A stretch of 64,000 nucleotides of DNA, from the NCBI GenBank assembly GCA_034670405.1, contig JAXDDX010000004.1, positions 6,423,001 to 6,487,000 on the forward strand, given 5' to 3'. This DNA comes from Hoplostethus atlanticus. Taxonomy: Eukaryota > Chordata > Actinopteri > Trachichthyiformes > Trachichthyidae. Positions 58,965-64,000 of the stretch are shown here, in pieces. How positions within the stretch are numbered: position 1 is the stretch's first letter; each line of letters opens with the position of its first letter. The notes beneath the pieces were generated by a model that was not told the DNA's origin, searched no databases, and saw only the letters and a list, made by a program, of their open reading frames with translations. Made by a program: the position numbers and the translations under genes.

Positions 58965-61555
58965 CGGTGCCAATAAGTATATTTAAAATACAAAGGGTAT
59001 ATCACCAACAACACCAAGAATGAGCAGCTCTCCCTTTGATTCATAGCATAATATTCAAGTGAGCGCCTTGCCCTTTACGTTGTTAATCACACATTAATTC
59101 ATCTTCTTTGCAGACAAAAAAAAAAACGTCTCTGACTGGAGAACATTAACATGGACCTCACCTCTCATGGACCATATCTGAAAATGAGACAACAACAAAA
59201 CAGTAATAGCATGTGTCAAACACTCGCATTTTCCCTTCAACACAGTGACAAGCCAGTGACAGACGCTCCCAGTGCAATTCTCTTTGTAAACATTCTAGGA
59301 CACACTATCATTCATGTAGGAGCAGTTATTGTGACGGACCAGACGGCCTATAACTATAAAGGTACAACATTAATTCCAAAGTCATTTGAAAGTGGATTTC
59401 AATACCGTTGCGAGAAAGGGAAATATGGTTAAATCATATAGCACAACTATAGATTATATTCAGTGAGACTTTTAATGGGATCCCTATGGGAGCATACTGC
59501 AGGGATGTCCTCAAGCACCAAATCATTAGTCAATTTCAGGATACTCAGATTATCAAGTTTATTAATTACAATTCTTAATATATCTTAGGAGTGTGCCAGA
59601 AGATATAGCCTAACTACCCACTCGCTTCCTAATGAAATGCTTGACATACATTGGTATCCAATCTATTAATGAAATATTAGTCTGGCTGGGTGCACACCTC
59701 ACCTTTTACTTCACAGTTCATGAACCTATGGGAAGGTGTGCATGCTAAAAAAAAAAAAAGTGGTTTACCAAAGCGCGAATGTTGCCCGTTACCGAAGTGT
59801 TGCGAAATTAGTGGACGAGAGCGGTTGGGGCAATTTTGACTCAAGTATGTGAATGAGGCCTCTTGAAGCTCAAGGGTACTTGGATCTGTGAGGAAATTAA
59901 ACCGGGAGATTGTTGCTGAGGGGATGGTGGATTGACAGCAACATTAGCCCTTCAGCACCTCTGTTGTATCTTTCTACGGCTCTGTAAAATAGATGGACGC
60001 GGATAGCAAATTAAAACTTCTTCACAGTAGCAAGGGAGGTAGAGCCAGGTTGGTTTACACTACTAAGTGCAGTACATAAAGGGAGGGGTTTTTTAGTGGA
60101 ATAAAATGAAGAGCCTCTCTAGTGTTTTGGTTAATGGACCTACTCTAACCAACTTCAGAAGGCACAGCATATTTATATCACTTTGAAATGAGCTCCTATT
60201 CTACCCCTCCTGCCCTATTCCTGAAACGTGTTCACCGGCCATGTCCCATATGTGCTGATAATTTGGACAGATGTATTAAGTAATTACATCACTGATATGA
60301 GAATAGAATAGAATACAATAGAATGGTCAAATGCTTATAGCTACTGCTGTGAGAGCAGCTTGTTTTTGTTTTGTTGTTATTTTTCTTTCTATTTCTTTTT
60401 ATTTCCCCCCCAAGCCAAGCCAGGCTCAGCAGCATTACATTGCTTTGCCACAAAGACTAACCTTAAGGTAGACAAAGCCAAGTTGGCAAATCTTTGCACA
60501 AGCAACATGGGCGCACGCACACACTTGTAACAGTAGGACGTACACAGAGGGAGCAAGGTGTTTTTCAATGCATTTAGATGAGACCTTTAACAAAGGTCCC
60601 TAATGCAGATATCAATGATCCAAGGGACCAGGCTATCGGAGCGAAATTGGCTGACGGAGGAATGTCACCCCTGTGCATGAAAAATGATGGATCCCATTTG
60701 TAAACTCCTCTTCTACCCTTACTGCCCCTCCCCGACTTCCTCCACCCCCACACACACACACACACACAGACAAACACATACACACATTCTCCCCTTCATC
60801 CCCTTCTCTGAGCTCTGCCATTGGTTATTAGATGAGGAAGCGAACCAATAACTTTGCTGGCAAATAACAAGTGGTCTGGTAAAATTGGCACTTTACTGGC
60901 CATTTCATCTGACTGTCAGGGAACCCACTGAGGATTCCAAGATTTCAGTGATGACAGGATAGATTAACATCATGGCCTTTGTTTTTCATCTTCCTTTCAT
61001 TTTCCATACTATTCCCCAAGGACATCAACAAAATGAAACCAATATCTATGAGCCCACAAACAAACGACTGAAGCTTTCCAAATATTAGATTTTATGTGTT
61101 GGATTGGAAAATCTACTGTGTCCCTCCACAAACTCCACTGTAGGTTTTATTTTGTAACTGTGCAAAGGCAACGCTAAATCCATCTTATGTATTGAAGATG
61201 AACAAAATGTTTACTGCACTGTACCTTACACTTCTTGTACTTAAAACAAACTTATATCTTGCATAAGAAACCTCATTTTTTATAGTGTATATGTGTACTA
61301 GCTGTGTACTTGTGTGTGGTAATCCGTGTACTTTTAACATCTAAATCCAACTATCCAACTAGATGATACGATATAGGTCCTGCTGTAGTACACCAATTTG
61401 CAGAACAAGTAAAACCATGGCTATGAAGTATGATAAGCAACAACACGTGCATATTGAGCATTCCCAAGGAAGCAGTATTAACAATATTAACCATCCTGGT
61501 AGGAACTTTTCAGGAGCAGCGTGTTGAGTGAAAGGTTTAGAGGTTAATAGGCAAA
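58965..61555. other. Unique noncoding DNA
   Basis: Contains A runs at 59117-59126 and 59747-59759, a (GAATA)n-like tract at 60300-60324 and CA at 60749-60768. The 59800-60070 block is repeat-free with enhancer-like texture. No gene recognised. Confidence 0.45.
60749..60768. repeat. (CA)n microsatellite
   Basis: Ten CA units after a C-rich flank. Confidence 0.93.
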
Positions 61556-61559
61556 TAGG

Positions 61560-61835
61560 CATCTCTGGTGGAAAATGAAAACTTCCCAGTGGACCGTGAT
61601 GGCCAGCCTAAATGCTGACATTGTGGTTTCTGTGATGGAGTGACTTTGGGAAGGTTTGCGGTCTGCCAATGTTTGAAGCTGTGCCTTGAGGGTAAGGGGT
61701 AAATTTGCTAAGTTAATCACATAATGAGGCCAATTAAACATGGGAGAGCCCAGGTGAAATGAGAGCCGCCTCAGAGCCTCCAACAAATGAGGCTGATTCC
61801 CCACTCTGGGCAGGGGCTGGACGGCCCAGTTTCAG
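61560..61835. promoter_or_regulatory. Candidate conserved noncoding element
   Basis: Repeat-free block with ACATTGTGGTTTC at about 61619-61630 (SOX-like and RUNX-like words overlapping). TTAATCACATAATGAGG near 61713 and CCAATTAAACATGGG near 61731 follow. The dense run of homeodomain-type words in a balanced background is typical of developmental enhancers. Conservation is untested. Confidence 0.33.
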
Positions 61836-61839
61836 TTGA

Positions 61840-63070
61840 CGTAGCCTCCAGTAATCCCCTACTAAGTAGACACATAAAGTTTATACTGTGCACCCTATTA
61901 ATGTATAATACACAGGATTATGCATCAGTATCTCCAGAGTAATGCTGTTGTTGTTGCTGATGTTCAGGAGCTTTTTCACCTGAATATTTGCAGAAATTGA
62001 TCAAATATTTCCTGACACCTCTATGTCACAAACAAGCATGTTGGTGGAAAAGCCTGCAAGGGGTCTCCTTGATTATAATTGCTGTGATGCGTTGTTGATG
62101 AGAGTATCTGTGTGTTGGAGTGCCTCTTGGAGGGTCTACAGGTGGATAAATCACTCCAGCAGCAATTATATTTCCCTGAGTGCTTCCTACGTACCTGTAA
62201 CTCAGGCTTCAGCGCGGCGAGTGATGTGGACATGGATCTAGCCCGAACGAGAGGCACGGCAGGGCTGGGGGTGAAAGACTGTAAGGGTTACACATTGAAC
62301 AAGATGAATAGCAGTGAAACAGTATATTCGCGCCCCAACCTCTTACACATAAGAGTGCCAACAGCTCAATAATTGTAAAGTATCTACCATATCCAAACCA
62401 TTTGTAGTTCGTTTGGAGTGGGTTGAAGCATTTCGACTACTTCATCGTGCTTTATGATAGAATATTGTGAAATTTCTGCCGTACCTGTTAATCATCCAGG
62501 ACCTAAGGTTAAGTCACTGGGTGGCAGGATCATTTGGAATGCAGAATAAAAGTACCCGAGGATAGGATATAGAGATAGATGCTGTAGGCCTAGCATAAAT
62601 GGAGAACTGTATCTCTGTCACTGACACTACAAAAGGCAATAAGGAACTGTGGAGAGCAGTACATTAAAACATGAATACATGGGGAGATATACGGACACTA
62701 ATGAAAGAATATTTCATCACCATCAAGGGTTTATAAAAGGCCCACCACTCTGCCCACCGTGATCCGGATCTGGATGTAAGGGATTTACGCAGAGTAAGAT
62801 GGACAAGGGAAATTAAGGCAGACACATTTTACCAGATCATATTGCGATGATTTGTTAATAAAATGCAAAGCAACGGGCTGGATGTGAGGCAAAGACTAAA
62901 GCATGGCCATGATTTAGACTTAATCCGTCATTATCCCGCCTTTGAAGTGACCTCGCTGTGCATGTTCCCACTGTGACCCAGAAGCACTCTCGCAGCTTCT
63001 TCATTAGCCAGGATGAAATAGAGCCAGAGCACACATGACTTTGATGTCCTGTCCTGTCCACACAGACCGA
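61840..63070. other. Unique noncoding DNA
   Basis: No gene recognised. The 62140-62290 part is locally richer in CG words (ttcagcgcggcgagtg, cccgaacgagaggcacggc). Frames here are short and unfamiliar. Confidence 0.45.
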
Positions 63071-63072
63071 CA

Positions 63073-63099
63073 GACACACACACACACACACACACACAT
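63073..63099. repeat. (CA)n microsatellite
   Basis: About 13 CA units. Confidence 0.94.
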
Positions 63100-63119
63100 C
63101 ATACATATCCCTACCACAG

Positions 63120-63640
63120 ACCATGCCGAGGCATGGAAAAACATTATGGTTTTTAATCAATTATGTCGCTCACACTTTGGGGCAGCACATTCATTACATA
63201 TGATAGGAGCAGCTAAGGGACAATGTTCAGATTCTGTGCTGAGATTGAAATGAAGGAAATAGTATGGTTAGAGGGTAGACAAAGACTGCAATTTCCCTCA
63301 CAGAAACTGAATTACACATGTGCATGCAAAAGCGCTATATTGCCAGTGACTTCTCTTTTATGCACACCCAGTGATTTATCATCCTTAGATCATCGTGTAG
63401 AAATCAAGCACATATCACCTAAAGAGCTCCACATATGTTGCAGGTAAATGATAGCTGTTATAAAAGTTTATCATGGCAATGAAATGAAATGAATCAATCA
63501 AAAAGACACATGTTTCCATTATGCACAATGGTGCCCAATCAGAGGTTATTTGGTGGGAGTGAAAATGATTGAGCGCATGCAGGGCATGCATGCAACAATG
63601 CCGGTCTTTGGTGAAAACCAATCAGAATGCTCAAATAACT
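63120..63640. promoter_or_regulatory. Candidate conserved noncoding element cluster
   Basis: Contains TTTTAATCAATTATG near 63150, GAATCAATCAAAAAG near 63491, a CCATT-ATGCAC-AATGG dyad at about 63516-63531 and three overlapping or adjacent GCATGC words at 63575-63593. The TAATCAAT and AATCAATCA words fit PBX/HOX-type sites. Repeat-free apart from gaaatgaaatgaa near 63480. Function is inferred. Confidence 0.3.
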
Positions 63641-64000
63641 GAAAGGGGAAAGTGACGTTAGACATGTCAGTAAGTCCAACCGTAAGAGGCCAACCGTGCT
63701 GATAATTCCCAAAATGTACGGCTTGTCTTGCTTCATTGGTTGTGATGCTAACACCGGTGGTAACCAGGGAGCTAGCTGGAAATCTTTTGTGTTTTTTCTG
63801 GTATAATGTAGGTATATTACTTTGGGGGGGAAAATTCACCCAGTACACATGCATTGGTAACTGTTGTATAAGAACTATCATAGCCTCGAGGAGATTATGG
63901 GTACCTTGGTGATGATGGTACTTACTACTATTGCATCACCATTGTACCAATAATCATGGTAAAAACGTAATAGCATCAGAATGATTTCTTATAACTTACA
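63640..64000. other. Unique noncoding DNA at the window edge
   Basis: A 9-base G run lies near 63823-63830. Several short GTACC/GGTAC words near 63900-63950 give weak dyads. No gene recognised, and any feature here may continue beyond the window. Confidence 0.42.

Noticed and set aside
63900..63960. Hairpin-like GTACC/GGTAC words
   Set aside because: Arms are only five or six bases with mismatches. They do not form a convincing microRNA or other structured RNA.
1..64000. Known microRNA genes
   Set aside because: I looked for mature sequences of several common families (let-7, miR-9, miR-10, miR-124, miR-128, miR-204) and saw none. A systematic search was not possible.

Overview
The window reads as nuclear DNA of a ray-finned fish, most likely a teleost. 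The evidence is a decayed Tc1/mariner copy, a tRNA-derived SINE, the 3' end of a LINE whose tail resembles the abundant teleost form, and very dense (CA)n and (GA)n microsatellites. There are no ribosome binding sites, operons or closely packed reading frames, so a prokaryotic or plasmid origin is excluded.

I found no convincing host protein-coding gene. The longest open frames outside repeats are about 100-130 codons and none resembles a family I know. Frames of 177-228 codons lie in a minisatellite, a CA-rich block and a GA-rich tract, where repeats keep frames open. The window therefore looks like a gene desert or the inside of a very large intron. Many non-repetitive blocks of 150-450 bp look like conserved regulatory DNA, with balanced composition and homeodomain, POU, SOX, TCF/LEF, FOX or RUNX-type words. 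Without an alignment these are candidates only, and I cannot name the locus.

Layout: 1-3.5 kb is unique sequence with CA/GT microsatellites. A SINE lies at 3.54-3.79 kb. The 4-11 kb stretch has few repeats and contains five perfect POU octamers and a palindromic TCF-like pair. A pyrimidine-rich block at 11.4-12.0 kb precedes a minisatellite of about 30 copies at 12.60-13.17 kb. A patchwork of decayed interspersed repeats and a probable Tc1-type MITE lies at 14.6-15.2 kb. The Tc1 relic is at 16.95-17.7 kb. The 18-24 kb stretch is rich in GA and CA repeats, and a LINE 3' end sits at 24.28-24.60 kb. From 24.6 to 64 kb the sequence is mostly unique noncoding DNA with scattered microsatellites. 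Within it are an exon-like open stretch at 28.9-29.2 kb, the longest CA array at 36.07-36.15 kb, a possible CTCF boundary near 53.7-53.9 kb, and a small 80-bp-offset duplication at 56.1 kb.

No genes can be shown to work together here. The most plausible role is long-range regulatory DNA for a developmental gene outside the window, which is an inference.
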